This document shows, in pieces, positions 48,578 through 60,369 of a DNA stretch of 64,000 bases. The notes beneath the pieces were generated by a model, which did no database searches, was not told where the DNA came from, and saw nothing but the letters and a program-made list of their open reading frames with translations. This DNA is from Pseudoips prasinana. Lineage: Eukaryota; Arthropoda; Insecta; Lepidoptera; Nolidae. The DNA lies in contig OX621254.1 in the NCBI GenBank assembly GCA_951640165.1, positions 20,682,001 through 20,746,000 of the forward strand, read 5' to 3'. The first letter of the stretch is position 1. Each line of letters opens with the position of its first letter. A program made the translations under genes and the position numbers.

Positions 48578-48750
48578 TGAGGGATCTTTTACATCATTAC
48601 CGTGATTTTGTTCTGGTTGAATGGAAACATTTGCGAGTTCATGTAGACTGTTGTCATAATATGGTAATATTGTATGTGAGTACTTACAAATCAGATCAGA
48701 TAAATACATTTATTTATTCATATGCTATAATGTAGGTAGGTATATATATA
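48578..48750. other. Short spacer before the mariner
   Basis: No recognised content; ends in a TA repeat that supplied the mariner target. Confidence 0.4.
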
Positions 48751-50038
48751 TTAGGTCTTTACCTATGAAATTGCCGTTCTGCAGTACTGGCCATTTCAAA
48801 TCAAAATAATTTTTGTTTGGCTAAGAATTCTAATTTCAAATTAATTTTATTTTAAAAACATGGATTCTTTTTTCCAAAAGTAGTCATTTCTTTATTGATT
48901 AGTGTTACATTTTCATCGCATTTCAATCTTTTTCGTCATCATGGATACGTTAAAAATTCGAGTAATTATGGAATATGAGTACCGTCGTGGCAGCAACGCG
49001 GCACAAGCGGCACGCAACATCAACGACGTTTACGGAGCTAACACTACAAACCAACGCACCACCTGTTATTGGTTTGCTCGCTTCCGTTCTGGAAATTTCG
49101 ACCTGAAAAATGAACCTCGCGGTCGTCCGAAGACTTTGGTCGACAATGACGAATTAAAGGCGGTTGTGGAAGCTGATGATACACAATCTACGGCTGAATT
49201 AGCAGCAGCTTTCGACGTTAGCGTCAAAACAATATTGGTCCATTTGCGTCAAATTGGCAAGGTAAAAAAGCTTGACAAATGGGTGCCCCACGAACTCAAT
49301 GATCGCCAGCGCGAAGTAAGCGTCGAGACGTGCCTTGCACTGCTCAACAGACACACAAATGAAGGAATTTTGAACCGCATTGTTACCTGCGATAAAAAAT
49401 GGATTCTGTTTGATAACCGCAAGCGCTCAGCAAGTTGGTTGGATCCTGGTTCAGCACCTAAACAATGCCCTAAACGAAAACTTACCCCTAGAAAAGTGAT
49501 GGTCACTGTTTGGTGGTCTAGCGCCGGTGTGATGCATCACAGCTTCTTACCAAACGGGGTGAGCATTACTGCAGATGTGTACTGTGAAGAACTGAGCACA
49601 ATGATGGAGAAGCTGGCGCATCTCCAACCAGCATTGGTCAATCGCTCGTCTCCGCTGCTCCTGCACGACAACGCGCGACCTCATACTGCACGGCAGACGG
49701 TCTCCAAGTTGCAAGAACTGGGGTTGGAAGCTCTCCGTCATCCGCCCTACTCACCAGACCTTGCGCCTACAGACTACTACTTTTTCCAGAATTTGGATAA
49801 CTTCTTGGCGGGAAAAAAATTCAATACCCGAGAGGCAGTACAAAATGCCTTTGAAGAATTTGTTGCCTCCCGTCCAGCTGATTTCTTTAAGAAGGGCATC
49901 AATAAACTGCCACTGCGATGGCAAAGATGCATTGATTGCATGGGTGATTACTTCGATTAATACAAATAAAAAAATTCATGAAAAAAATTCGTTTAAATTT
50001 TTTCATACAAAACGGCAATTTCATAGGTAAAGACCTAT
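48751..50038 (+). mobile_element. Mariner element, 1,288 bp
   Basis: Termini TTAGGTCTTTACCTATGAAA (48751) and ATAGGTCTTTACCTATGAAA (reverse from 50038) share about 30 bp, extended by TTGCCGTT, next to TA at 48749-48750 and 50039-50040. Note the TACCTATGAAA/TTTCATAGGTA match is the outer part of the repeat. Confidence 0.9.
48941..49960 (+). CDS. Mariner (DD34D) transposase, open
   Basis: Start chosen at MDTLKIRVIMEYEYRRGSNA (48941) rather than the upstream in-frame ATG at 48902, which adds residues unlike the family. N-terminal helix-turn-helix region with CYWFARFRSGNFDL and RGRPKT, linker WVPHELND, then IVTCDKKWILFDN (first Asp), LLLHDNARPHTAR (second Asp) and HPPYSPDLAPTDYYFFQ (third Asp), 34 residues apart. 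Open for 339 codons. The residue after the first Asp is Lys, where most mariners have Glu (DEKW), which may weaken activity. The element termini are good. Confidence 0.88.
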   Translation: MDTLKIRVIMEYEYRRGSNAAQAARNINDVYGANTTNQRTTCYWFARFRSGNFDLKNEPRGRPKTLVDNDELKAVVEADDTQSTAELAAAFDVSVKTILVHLRQIGKVKKLDKWVPHELNDRQREVSVETCLALLNRHTNEGILNRIVTCDKKWILFDNRKRSASWLDPGSAPKQCPKRKLTPRKVMVTVWWSSAGVMHHSFLPNGVSITADVYCEELSTMMEKLAHLQPALVNRSSPLLLHDNARPHTARQTVSKLQELGLEALRHPPYSPDLAPTDYYFFQNLDNFLAGKKFNTREAVQNAFEEFVASRPADFFKKGINKLPLRWQRCIDCMGDYFD

Positions 50039-50275
50039 TATATACACTAATAATATCAATGTTGACATTGGAATTTCATACAAAGGCGAGTTTAGTTCAG
50101 AACTGAGTTCTCTAAAGCCGGGTATCCACTTAGGTTCGCCGTGGTTTGCGAACACTGTGTGCTCCGCGAACGTGAACGTGTACAGTGTACACACTTAGGC
50201 TGCAACATCAGTGCTCCTGTCGAAGCACTAACACTCCGCTCTCCAGTCGACACACGACAGACGGTCGGTGCAAAC

Positions 50276-50687
50276 ATGCCGCCTCCAGAATTAGTAGGAA
50301 GTGCAGCTTATATTTTGATACATGATATGGTGATGGAATACAAACGACCTCCTCGATTTTGGTAAGCTAATATGTATAAGGGAAGAAAAAATAATGAAAT
50401 AATACATATATTAAAATCCCAAGAAATAAGTGGCCATTATAAAAATTTTACTCGAATGTCTTCAGTCGAATTCGAATATTTATTGAATTTGGTGTCGCCA
50501 ATAATTAAAAAAAAACATACAAGACTTCGAAAAGCCTTAACATCCCAGGATAAATTAGCACTGACGTTAAGATTTTTAGCCACCGGCGATAGCTTTACAA
50601 GTAGGTATGCAATATTTGTTTAAAACAAGCAAATTCATTCCAGATGTATGCCGTGCATTAATTCAAGTATTAAGGGAAAACATTAAG
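50276..50687 (+). pseudogene. Harbinger-3 transposase, first exon
   Basis: Starts MPPPELVGSAAYILIHDMVM with a TAA after RPPRFW (in-frame stop near 50363), then MYKGRKNNEIIHILKSQEIS, GHYKNFTRMSSVEFEYLLNL and LTSQDKLALTLRFLATGDSF. A one-base insertion near 50603 shifts the frame to YLFKTSKFIPDVCRALIQVL and RENIK, ending at a canonical donor AAGGTAAGTA (50686-50695). One stop and one shift; otherwise well preserved. Confidence 0.85.
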
Positions 50688-50764
50688 GTAAGTAAAAAGC
50701 TCAATTTCTTTATTTAGTTTCCACACTTTATTACTAATACTTATGTTTTATTATGGCAGAAAAA

Positions 50765-51244
50765 TTATATGAGATCTTGTATATCCCAATCACTATCACT
50801 CGGACTGTTTTCCGCCTGAGGCGGAGTGGTATTTTGTTGACATACGAATGGCGGAGAAGGCACATTTGTTGATGTAGATGACGACGCCGATGTGTAGTAT
50901 CCATATTGTGACTGACTATAGTAACCGTAATCGGCTTTAAAAAGAATATCGCATATTGCCTGTTGCACGGCATTCTTAGTATGTGTGTCATACTTTCTCA
51001 TTTTATTGGCTGCAAATTTGAAAAATGTAATTATCTCGTCATTATCATCGTTAGACTTTGATGCAGATGTTTTTAAAATTCCAAAAGCGTCTTTTAATAT
51101 TGCCAACTTAGGATCCACTTTCTTTTTTTTTGGGAGGAGGGGGAACTTGTGGTTGAAGAGAGTTTGATGTTGCTGTGTCAACTGGTTCCTCATCAGTACC
51201 CGTATCACCAGTATTGGCATCAATAGCGATGTCTTCATTATCAA
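50765..51244 (-). pseudogene. Harbinger-3 MADF-type partner, C-terminal exon
   Basis: Open minus-strand frame: KKKKVDPKLAILKDAFGILK, TSASKSNDDNDEIITFFKFA, ANKMRKYDTHTKNAVQQAIC and DILFKADYGYYSQSQYGYYT, then a Ser/Thr/Pro-rich stretch and the acidic end SDWDIQDLI. The AxKMRKYxxxTKxAVxxxIxDIL motif is the conserved helical tail of these partner proteins. It lies inside the transposase intron, antisense. The MADF exon would lie beyond the window, as in element 1 it is placed near the far terminus. The exon itself is open. Confidence 0.75.
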
Positions 51245-51283
51245 TAATCTGAAAATTAATTAATATATACAATTACATTACAG

Positions 51284-51529
51284 TTACCAGATAATGCTGA
51301 AGACTGGAAAAAGATTGCAAAAGACTTCCAAGACCAGTGCGATTTTCCGCATTGTATTTCAGCGCTAGATGGAAAACATATACTTATAGAGGCACCAATC
51401 AATACTGGCACAGATTTTTTCAATTACAAAGGAAGTTTTAGTATTGTATTATTTGTTGTAGCAGATGCAAATTACTTTTTAAAATTTATTGATGTTGGTT
51501 GTCAAGGCAGGATTTCGGACAATGGAGTA
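51284..51529 (+). pseudogene. Harbinger-3 transposase, DDE exon, first part
   Basis: After the acceptor TACATTACAG the frame reads LPDNAEDWKKIAKDFQDQCD, FPHCISALDGKHILIEAPIN (first Asp) and FIDVGCQGRISDNGV, then is cut at 51529. The continuation is at 63699. No lesion within this piece. Confidence 0.85.
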
Positions 51530-51797
51530 CAAATACAAATACAAATATTTATTGCGATCATGAGTGATACATAGGTGTTACAGAATGTAGAGGTACATAC
51601 ATGATACCCTGTTAAGGCGCAGCAATACAATTTTAATATAAAATGACTTACAAACTATTTAATTAATCTTAGGTTATATATTTATTTATATATATTATTA
51701 CTATGTTATATACCTTTATTATTTTGTTATCATCATATTTATACTATTTACTTTAACATATTATAATTTAATTATTTATATATTGCACACTGTCTTA

Positions 51798-53608
51798 CTG
51801 TTTAGTTCTGTCCTCGATAAACTCTTTTATACTGTAATAACATTTTTGAATTAAGTATTTTTTAAATTTATTCTTGAATATATTGAAGTTGGATGTTTCT
51901 TTTAGTTGTTGTGGTATTTTGTTATATATCTTAATACACATTACATAGGGCCCAGAATGAAATATAGATAGCTTTGATGTCGGTAGAGCTAGTGAATTTT
52001 TATTTCTTAAGTTACGAGGTTGTGAGTAATGATCTTTCTTTAAGGAAAATAAGTTAATATGTTTTTTGACAAATAAGCAGATTTCAAAGATGTACATAGA
52101 TGTTAATGTTAGTATGCCAAGTTCAATGAAGTGTGGCCTGCAGCTATCCATTCCGTCGATGTTTGCGAGGATTCTTATACATTTCTTCTGTAGTTTAAAT
52201 AGAACATCTGCGTTCGTGCTATTACCCCATAGTATTATTCATTACACAAGCCAGGAGTATGCATATGCATAGTAGGCAACAATTGCTGATTTTAGGTCTG
52301 TAGATTTTTTAATTGGAGTAAAGCATATGTGAACCTAAATAGTCTCCCGCTTGTGTTATGGATGTGGCTTTTCCAATTTAGGTTAGTGTCTATGTGTAGG
52401 TTTAAAAGAGTCAACCTAATAGTTTAAAAGAGTCAACGCATTCTATTATTGTGTTATGATGGGTGTAGTTGATTACTATTGGACGTTTTTGATATGGTTT
52501 AAACTGCATAATTTTGGTTTTAGAAAAGTTAACTTCAAGGTTAGGTCTTCAAGCCACGCTACAATTTCGGAAAGGGTTTTATTAATTTTAGGTTTTAAAT
52601 CTAATATGTTTTCACATGGAAATATTACTGATATATCATCAGCAAATAGGATACTTGCTGAATCTATGATTTTTGGAAGGTCGTTTATGTATAACAGGAA
52701 TAATATACAGCCTAGTACACTGCCCTGAGGGATAGAGTTCTTTATATCATTCTTATTTGAACGGACATGTGATATTTCACCGGTTTGTGAATTATGGTGT
52801 TCAATTTCAACATATTGTGTGCGAATCATAGGCAACACCTCGAACTCCAATGCCTTCCAGTTTATTAAGCAATATGCCATACGAGACCCTATCATAAGCT
52901 TTGCTCATATCAAGCAGAATACCTATAGCATATTTTCGGTCATTTATGTAATTGAGAGCTTGTTGGATGTACCGGTATACTGCATAGGTGATAGATCTGT
53001 TCTTTCTGAAACCGTTTTGATTTTCATCAAGGATGTTAAATTTCTCGCAGAATGAATAAAGGCGTTTTGAAATTGCAGTTTCTATAATTTTTGAAAAGGT
53101 TGGCAGAAGGGCTATTGGACGGTAGTTTGTGCAATCCGTCATGTCACCTTTTTTGTGTATTGGTTTTATGATGGATATTTTAAGTAAGTCCGGGAAGACA
53201 CCTTCTGAGAATGATTGATTTATCAGATAAACCAGTGGCAGAACGAGTTGTTCGGCACATTTTTTTATTAGTGTGGGTGGGAGTTCGTCGTGACCGAAAC
53301 TCTGTTTATTTTGTAAGGTTTTGTTATTATGGAGAGGACTTCAAGTGGGTTAACTGGTGTCAAGTACATGGAGTTCTCCGAGTGCGTAAGAACTGGGCGC
53401 CCGGGCTGGTTTCCAGGCGTACCTCCGGCCTTGACAAAAAAGTCATTATATGTATTTATATTAGAATCATCTGTAACTTTGTTTTGAACTTTTAGTTTAA
53501 TATTATTTCTTGTCTTTTTCGTTGATTTATTTGTACGTTCTTTTATGATTTGCCACATTGTTTTTGACACATTTTCACTTTTTTTTATTTTTTGTATATA
53601 GTGTAGTC
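51798..53608 (-). pseudogene. LINE ORF2, reverse transcriptase and C-terminal part
   Basis: From 53608: LHYIQKIKKSENVSKTMWQI, then the RT with TDCTNYRPIALLPTFSKIIE (53140-53080), GILLDMSKAYDRVSYGILLN (first Asp), IPQGSVLGCILFLLYIN and LFADDISVIF (FADD box near 52645). The C-terminal domain runs through LPTSKLSIFHSGPYV and YNKIPQQLKE to a stop near 51795. Frameshifts near 52850 and 52450 and several stops break it. The endonuclease half of the same ORF is beyond the BEL insertion. Confidence 0.8.
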
Positions 53609-53795
53609 TTTTACAGGTGCTACCTTTGTTTGCGATGCGATAAGCTTTATCATTGTATCATGGTCGGTAGTTTGTACACGACAGTAAACTACAGCTGCAT
53701 ATGCCTTCTCAGAGGCGTCACAAAATCCATGCAATGTTATTCGTTCCTTTTCAGTACTGATGCTATTCACCCATCGTTTGATTCTTAATTCGTTT
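53609..53795 (-). repeat. Inverted 187-bp copy of pol positions 57148-57334
   Basis: Reverse complement of 57148-57334 with one mismatch found by eye (C for T near 57208). It encodes STEKERITLHGFCDASEKAY in reverse. The inner junction with the LTR remnant shares TCGTTT (6 bp) with both partners, and the outer junction is with LINE sequence. Confidence 0.9.
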
Positions 53796-53840
53796 CATTT
53801 CTATCACCGGCACGCAAACCTCAACCTTATCACCCGAACA
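53790..53840 (+). repeat. Remnant of the 5' LTR (last 51 bp)
   Basis: Identical to 59671-59721, ending CCCGAACA. Confidence 0.9.
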
Positions 53841-53842
53841 TA

Positions 53843-53859
53843 TGGTCCAAAATCGAGCC
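53843..53859 (+). promoter_or_regulatory. Likely primer-binding site
   Basis: TGGTCCAAAATCGAGCC begins two bases after the LTR end; a TGG start at this position is expected for tRNA priming of minus-strand synthesis. Confidence 0.6.
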
Positions 53860-54022
53860 AGATAGCAGCGACAGTTACCTGCGTAGCCGGCCGCCCGAGA
53901 ACAATAGAGATTGCGATAAGACGACGACCCAAGTGTTCAGTTTAGAAGATTTTTAACTATAATATTTTAAAACATATTCATTTCGTTACGCTTATTACGA
54001 GTGAAGTTATTGGTGATTTACA

Positions 54023-57000
54023 ATGGCTACAGAAGTGAACGAAGCATTGAATATAATAGAAAATCTTGCACATTCTTTGAAGAATACTCATATCAACTTA
54101 AAGAAGTGTCCGAAGGCTAGATTAACCCGAAATTACCTGGAGGTGCGGCTCAAATGTGTAGAAGACTACTGGAGTGAATATAAACAAGCTTATAAAGATA
54201 TCATACGCAAAGTGCCGAGAGATAAACGTGACCAAGTGCCGTACTTAGCTAATGAATTATTTTTTGAACATGAAGAGGCGTATATTAGCTTGACGAGCGA
54301 GTTACAAGATTTGTTATCTGCCCAGCCTGTGAACAATAGTACACCTTTGCCTACACATAGTGATTTGCAACAAGCAAGGGTGGTTTTACCTAAAATACAG
54401 TTACCGACATACAGCGGAAAATATGATGAGTGGTTATCATTTCACGATTTATTCGATACACTTGTGCACAAAAACGTATCTTTAAACAATGTACAAAAAT
54501 TACATTATTTAAAAACAAGTCTTAGCGGAGAAGCAGCGTCCTTATTAAGGCATATACAAGTGACGGATTCAAACTACGAGCAAGCGTGGAACATTTTACA
54601 AAGAAGGTACAACAATAAACGTATTAATATCGATGTAATTATGAAGAGATTTTTTACTCAGAAAAAACGTACTATGAACAATTCAAGCCTTATTAAGAAC
54701 TTGTTAGATACGACATTTGAATGTTTACACCAACTTAATAACTTGAATGTGAAAACCGACAACTGGGATCCTATGATAATATTCGTTATAGTGCACAAGC
54801 TGGATAGTGAAACCCATAAGGACTGGGAAGAATATGTAAGTAGCAGTAGCACGGACACAGACGACCTCCCCACGCTTGACATGTTTCGCAAGTTCTTGGA
54901 AAACCGCTTTCGCACATTGGAACTCACAGAACCCACAAAGCAGAAACCAAGTTCTGCTCATGTACGCGAAAGGTCTTATCACGTGACAACCACTGAGAAT
55001 AAGAAAATAATATGTCAAATGTGCAAAGATAATCATACACTTAGCCATTGTAAACAGTTTGGAAAACAATCACCTATACAGAGAAGTGACTTTGTCAAAA
55101 ACAACAATTTGTGTTTCAATTGCCTCGTGCCCGGACACTCCATGAGGTATTGTCGTAATACAACGAGCTGTAGATTATGCAGAAGACGGCACCACACTCT
55201 TCTACACGAAAACAAAGAAAGCCAAGCAATAAATATGCACAGCGGTGAAAACCAGCCAGCAAATTTATCCGAAGTAGCACTGCATACAAACGTGGAGAAG
55301 AGCAAAGAAGCTGATGATATAACAATGGTGACGTCACATGTTTCTACAAATCAAAGTACAGCATTACTGGCAACTGCGATTGTATTAGTAAGAAGTGAAG
55401 ACGGTTACACAACCAAATTAAGAGCTTTAATTGATCAAGGCTCACAAGCCAGTTTCATAAGCGAACGAGCTGCACAACAACTCACAGCCAAGCGGTATCC
55501 TGTGAGGGGCACAGTTATCGGTGTGGGATCATCGAGACAAGATATTAAACAAGTAGTTCAGATCAGCGTAGAATCGAGATGTGAAGATTTTAAATTAAAA
55601 GTTAGAACATATGTTATGTCGAAGCCACTGACTACTAAAATACCATCCCGCACAATCAACACAAACCATTGGCCTCACCTAGAAGGACTAGTCCTGGCTG
55701 CTCCTAACTATTCCCAGCCAGGCTCTATTGACTTGCTTTTGGGTGTCGACGTGTATGTACAAATTGTTCAGACTCAACTAATCAAAGGTCCACCAGGGTC
55801 ACCATGTGCTCATAAAACCAACCTGGGCTGGATTTTATTCGGAAAAATAGAAGACAAACTACAAGAATCTGATTCTATTCTTGTTATGCATCACCAAATC
55901 ATAGGAGAAAACTTACTAAAAACGCTATGGGAAGTAGAATCAGATCCAAAGAGGAAATACACAAAGGAGGAAAAAGAATGCGAAACCTTCTACGAAAAGA
56001 CTTACAAAAGAAACAGCAATGGGCAGTATGTTGTACAACTCCCATTTAATACCAACGAACCCATGTCACCCTACGGCAACACCAGAGAAATCGCAATGAA
56101 TCGCTTGCTTCAGCAAGAAAGACGACTTAACAAAACACTTGAATTAAGAGAAGAGTACGACAAGGTACTAGAAGAATATCTAGCAATGGGTCATATGGAG
56201 GAAATACCAAATAACGAAATTAACAACCGATGTGTTTACCTACCACATCATGCCGTAATTTGAAGAGACAAAGAAACCACAAAGATTAGAGTAGTATTCG
56301 ATGCGTCATGCAAAGGCACTAACGGTATATCATTAAACGATGAGCTCATGACAGGACCTGTACTGCAAGAAGACATGCGTAGTGTGCTAATGAGATGGCG
56401 CATGCACAAGGTATGTTTTGCAAGCGACATTATCAAAATGTATAGGATGATACTTTTGGACAAGAAAGACACAGATTATCACAGAATACTCTGGCGTGGT
56501 AGTGTGAAAGATAACAACGACCTAAACTACAAAACTCCTGAAGTCAAAGATTACAGATTAAAAACAGTCACATTTGGTACTGCATCAGCACCATACCTTG
56601 CCATAAGAACTTTAATGAAACTCGCACAAGACGAAGAAGACCTATACCCTGAAGCTGCTAAAATAATTCGTGAAGACTGTTATGTAGATGACCTAATTTC
56701 CGGCTGCGATACGAAAGAACAAGCAATCCTCCTTAGCAAACAAATAATAACTATCCTGAAGCGAGGAGGTTTTGAACTTCAGAAATGGGCATCCAATGAC
56801 ACTGATTTTCTTAAATCTATAGACATCAACAAGGTTACCACAAAGGCTAATTTAGACTTGAAGTTAGATGGTGTCATCAAAGCTCTTGGTCTGTCGTGGA
56901 ATATTGGAAGAGATGAATTTCACTATCAATTGCAATTAGAACCGATATCATCAAAGGCTATAACCAAGAGAACAATCTTATCAGATATACAAAAACTGTT

Positions 57001-59234
57001 TGATCCATTAGGATGGATATCACCAGTCATAGTAAAAGCAAAAATTTTAGTACAAAAATTGTGGCTGGAAGGAGTTGGGTGGGACCAAGAAGTCAAAAAT
57101 GACTTGAAAGAAGAGTGGGAGTTCATAAGGAAAGATTTAGAGAATGTAAACGAATTAAGAATCAAACGATGGGTGAATAGCATCAGTACTGAAAAGGAAC
57201 GAATAATATTGCATGGATTTTGTGACGCCTCTGAGAAGGCATATGCAGCTGTAGTTTACTGTCGTGTACAAACTACCGACCATGATACAATGATAAAGCT
57301 TATCGCATCGCAAACAAAGGTAGCACCTGTAAAAACCATCTCACTCCCACGACTCGAACTTTGTGGAGCAACGCTGCTAGCAAAATTGTTAACCAAAGTA
57401 AGTCAAGCCATGAGAATTCCATCACATAATGTTTTCGCATGGACTGATTCAACTATAGTCCTAGCATGGATCTTCGGAGAACCAAATAGGTGGAAACCAT
57501 TTGTAGCAAACCGTGTGGTGGAGATAGTAGAGCAAATAAGCGGCACTCAATGGTTCCATGTGCAATCTGCTGATAACCCAGCAGACATAGCTTCGAGAGG
57601 TTGGTTTTTATCGGAACTACTACAGAACCGGTTGTGATGGGATGGACCTACTTGGCTTAGAGATGAAGATATTGAATTTACAAGACCAACAGCAATAACC
57701 ACAGATTCAGAGAGAAAGAAAAATTTTAACAGATGAAGAAAATAAATATTTAAAGTTTGAAGAATATGATTCACTTTCCGAACTATTGAGAGTTATAGTA
57801 CATTGTTAAAGATTTCTAAATATGAAAAAAGATGCTAAGAAGCTAAACCAAGACATAACAACAGAAGAATTACAAAACGCTTTAGAAATATGCGTTAGAA
57901 AAGTACAAGAAGAAGAGTTTTCAGATGAAATAGGAAGAATAAAGGAAAAGGGGAATGTAAAAAGTACAAGCACATTAAAGTATTTAAACCCATACTTAGA
58001 TAGCCACAATATACTTAAGGTGGGCGGAAGATTGAGAAACTCACACGCCGATGAGAACCTAAAACACCCCGTCATCCTAGGCAAAAATAGCCTTATACCA
58101 CTAATACTCGCCAACGCACACATAAAAACAATGCACGGTGGAATTAATATGATGATTACTTACCTGCTTAGTAAATACTGGATTGTCAACTGCAAGAGAT
58201 TGGTAAAGAAATACATACATGGATGTCTTACCTGCGCACGCCAACGAGCCGCTAGTAGACCACAAATAATGGGTGACTTACCTTCATCTCGAGTAACGCC
58301 GTCGCGCCCTTTCGCCCGAAGTGGAGTAGATTTCGCTGGCCCTGTGTATGTATTGAATTCTAAAGGAAGAGGAGCTAAAACCATCAAGGCATATATTTGT
58401 ATTTTTATCTGCATGGCAGTTAAAGCCATACATTTGGAGCTGGTAAGCGATCTAACATCCGATGCGTTCATCGCGGCTTTTAAACGATTTGTGGCTCGAA
58501 GAGGAAGATGCAATGAGATCTGGAGCGATAACGGTACCAACTTCGTGGCATCTAATAAAGAACTATCTACAATGTGGAAAGAAGCAGGATTTGAACTACC
58601 CGGCCTTATAGCTGACCAACTAGCAAACGATGGAACACAATGGCATTTTACGCCACCGTACAGCCCAAACTTTGGAGGACTTTGGGAAGCCGGCGTCAAG
58701 TCCGTTAAACAGCATCTAAGAAAAATACTGACTATGAATTTAACATTTGAAGAATACAGTACAGTACTTTCACAGATTGAAGCCTGTTTCAACTCTCGTC
58801 CGTTGACACCGATAAATACAGACGTTGATTTGATTGACGACATACAAGTACTTACCCCTGCACATTTTTTAATTGGAGAATCATTGATTACAGTACCTGA
58901 CCGAGACTATACAATTCCCAAAATGAATTTACTGTCAAGATGGCAGCATACCCAAAGACTGGTTCAAGGATTTTGGAGACGTTGGCAAACTGAATATTTG
59001 TCTAGACTGAATCAAAGACCTAAATGGTTGAAAAAAGCAAGCGAGTTTGAAGTTGGCGATATTGTATTGCTTAAAAATGAAAATATGCCGCCGAGTAAAT
59101 GGGCATTAGCAAGGATTGTGGAGAAACATCCCGGCCAAGATGGCATAACACGAGTTTATACAGTGCGTTACAATGGTAAATTAACCCGTCGGTCAATTTC
59201 AAACTTATGTGCATTACCAATATATAAAGACTAA
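54023..59234 (+). pseudogene. BEL/Pao Gag-Pol, few lesions
   Basis: Starts MATEVNEALNIIENLAHSLK (54023). Gag region with LPTYSGKYDEWLSFHDLF, then zinc-binding ICQMCKDNHTLSHC and CFNCLVPGHSMRYC plus CRLCRRRHHTLLH. Protease with LRALIDQGSQASFISE (DQGS in place of the usual DSGS). RT with RVVFDASCKG, and CYVDDLISGC (YVDD). RNase H with HGFCDASEKAYAAVVYC and WTDSTIVLAWI. Integrase with HGGINMMITYLLSKYW, GVDFAGP (Asp), WSDNGTNFV (Asp) and GLWEAGVKSVK (Glu). The same frame runs from 54023 through single TGA codons at 56261 and 57635; a frameshift follows between about 57700 and 57733, and a TAA lies at 57807. The stops look like single-base changes, so decay is recent. Confidence 0.9.
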
Positions 59235-59522
59235 TTACGTTAAAACTGTTAGTCCCATTAGTTAGGTAACTACACCGAATCTGTTTTAGTTTGTCAACTT
59301 AGATTGCTATTCTATATCTTTTGTTTATGCATAAGTAAAATATCATATGTTAGTGTGTATATCAAATTATCTTATTCAACTGTGTAACTTTACTTTTTTA
59401 TCTCATAAATTTAGTGTATAAGTTTTTATTTGTATAAGATTTCGTTTGTTGCTTGTTACACAGTAATGTTATTTCTAATTTTGTTATTTAGAAAAGGCTT
59501 TAAACCCTTTTGGTGGGCGGTA
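59235..59522 (+). other. BEL/Pao 3' untranslated region and polypurine tract
   Basis: AT-rich, ending TTTTGGTGGGCGGTA immediately before the LTR, a short purine-rich primer region. Confidence 0.55.
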
Positions 59523-59721
59523 TGTTTAGTCTTACTCCAATATCTATAATGTTCTACCAACGCACCAATATTTTATGTTTGATTATATGAACAGTGCGTC
59601 GCTCATACCTCAGTGTATAAAATATACTCTATGCTCAGTGTCCAATAGATTGTTGCATACAACACACGCGTCGTTTCATTTCTATCACCGGCACGCAAAC
59701 CTCAACCTTATCACCCGAACA
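59523..59721 (+). repeat. 3' LTR of the BEL/Pao element, about 199 bp
   Basis: Begins TGTTTAGTCTTACTCC after the purine tract and ends CCCGAACA, giving a TG...CA repeat. It contains a possible TATA-like ATAAAATATA near 59618. The start is inferred because the 5' copy is truncated. Confidence 0.7.
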
Positions 59722-60369
59722 GATCTATTTACGCATTTTTTTAGTATATTTTCATATTTTTTGTAATAACTTCTTAGAATAGGATCGTCGTTAAGTGTTA
59801 TAAATATTTTAAGTAGACGTTTTTGTTTGCAAGATGATTTTAGTCCGGATGTTAGCCATGTACTTTTACTTGTATTTTTTATATTTATTCGCGTTTTAGG
59901 AAAACATTTGTTTAATATATTGTTAATTTTATTGTGGAATGCTTCGTAGTTAATGTTTACGTTATTGTGTTTAGTGATAACTGTTTCCCAGTCTATTTTT
60001 CCTAGTTCTGTGTTTTGAAATTTAGTGTATTTTTTTCGTTAAATATTCTTTTATTTATGTACCAGGTTTTCCTATCAATAGATAACATGTTGTATTTACT
60101 GATTAATATACCTTTATGGTCAGAGATTCCATAATCATTAACTGTTATTTTGGCGTCCTTCACGTCAAAGTTAGTAAAGATTAAATCAATACAGGTGGCA
60201 CATGTATTTGTTATTCTGGTAGGTTCTATAACTTGTTGATGGAAGTTGAAGCCTTTCATTAGGTTTAGTAGAGATATGGTTGTTTGGGAATTTTCTAAAA
60301 TATTTATATTAAAGTCTCCTCCTATTATAATGTCTTTTTTGCTATCTTTTAACAATAATATGTGTAAGA
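59722..60369 (-). pseudogene. LINE ORF2, endonuclease 3' half and linker
   Basis: Minus strand: LLLKDSKKDIIIGGDFNINI (Asp/Asn of the endonuclease), VIEPTRITNTCATCIDLIFT and NDYGISDHKGILIS (SDH box, 60120), then a linker with YKKYENILKKCV near 59770 next to the BEL 3' LTR. The trace continues at 53608. Stops near 60040 interrupt it. Confidence 0.8.

Larger units (their letters stand above)
53609..59721 (+). mobile_element. BEL/Pao retrotransposon, 5' LTR mostly replaced by an inverted pol piece
   Basis: Primer-binding site, gag-pol and 3' LTR are in normal order. The 5' LTR keeps only its last 51 bp (53790-53840, identical to 59671-59721). Upstream of it lies a 187-bp inverted copy of the element's own RT-RNase H region. 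The flanks are the two halves of a minus-strand LINE. No matching short target duplication is seen, as expected if the 5' end was rearranged. Confidence 0.85.

Noticed and set aside
54023..57637. Stop codons in BEL/Pao pol as programmed readthrough
   Set aside because: They lie inside RT and after RNase H, not at a gag-pol boundary, and coexist with a frameshift and another stop; simple decay is more likely.
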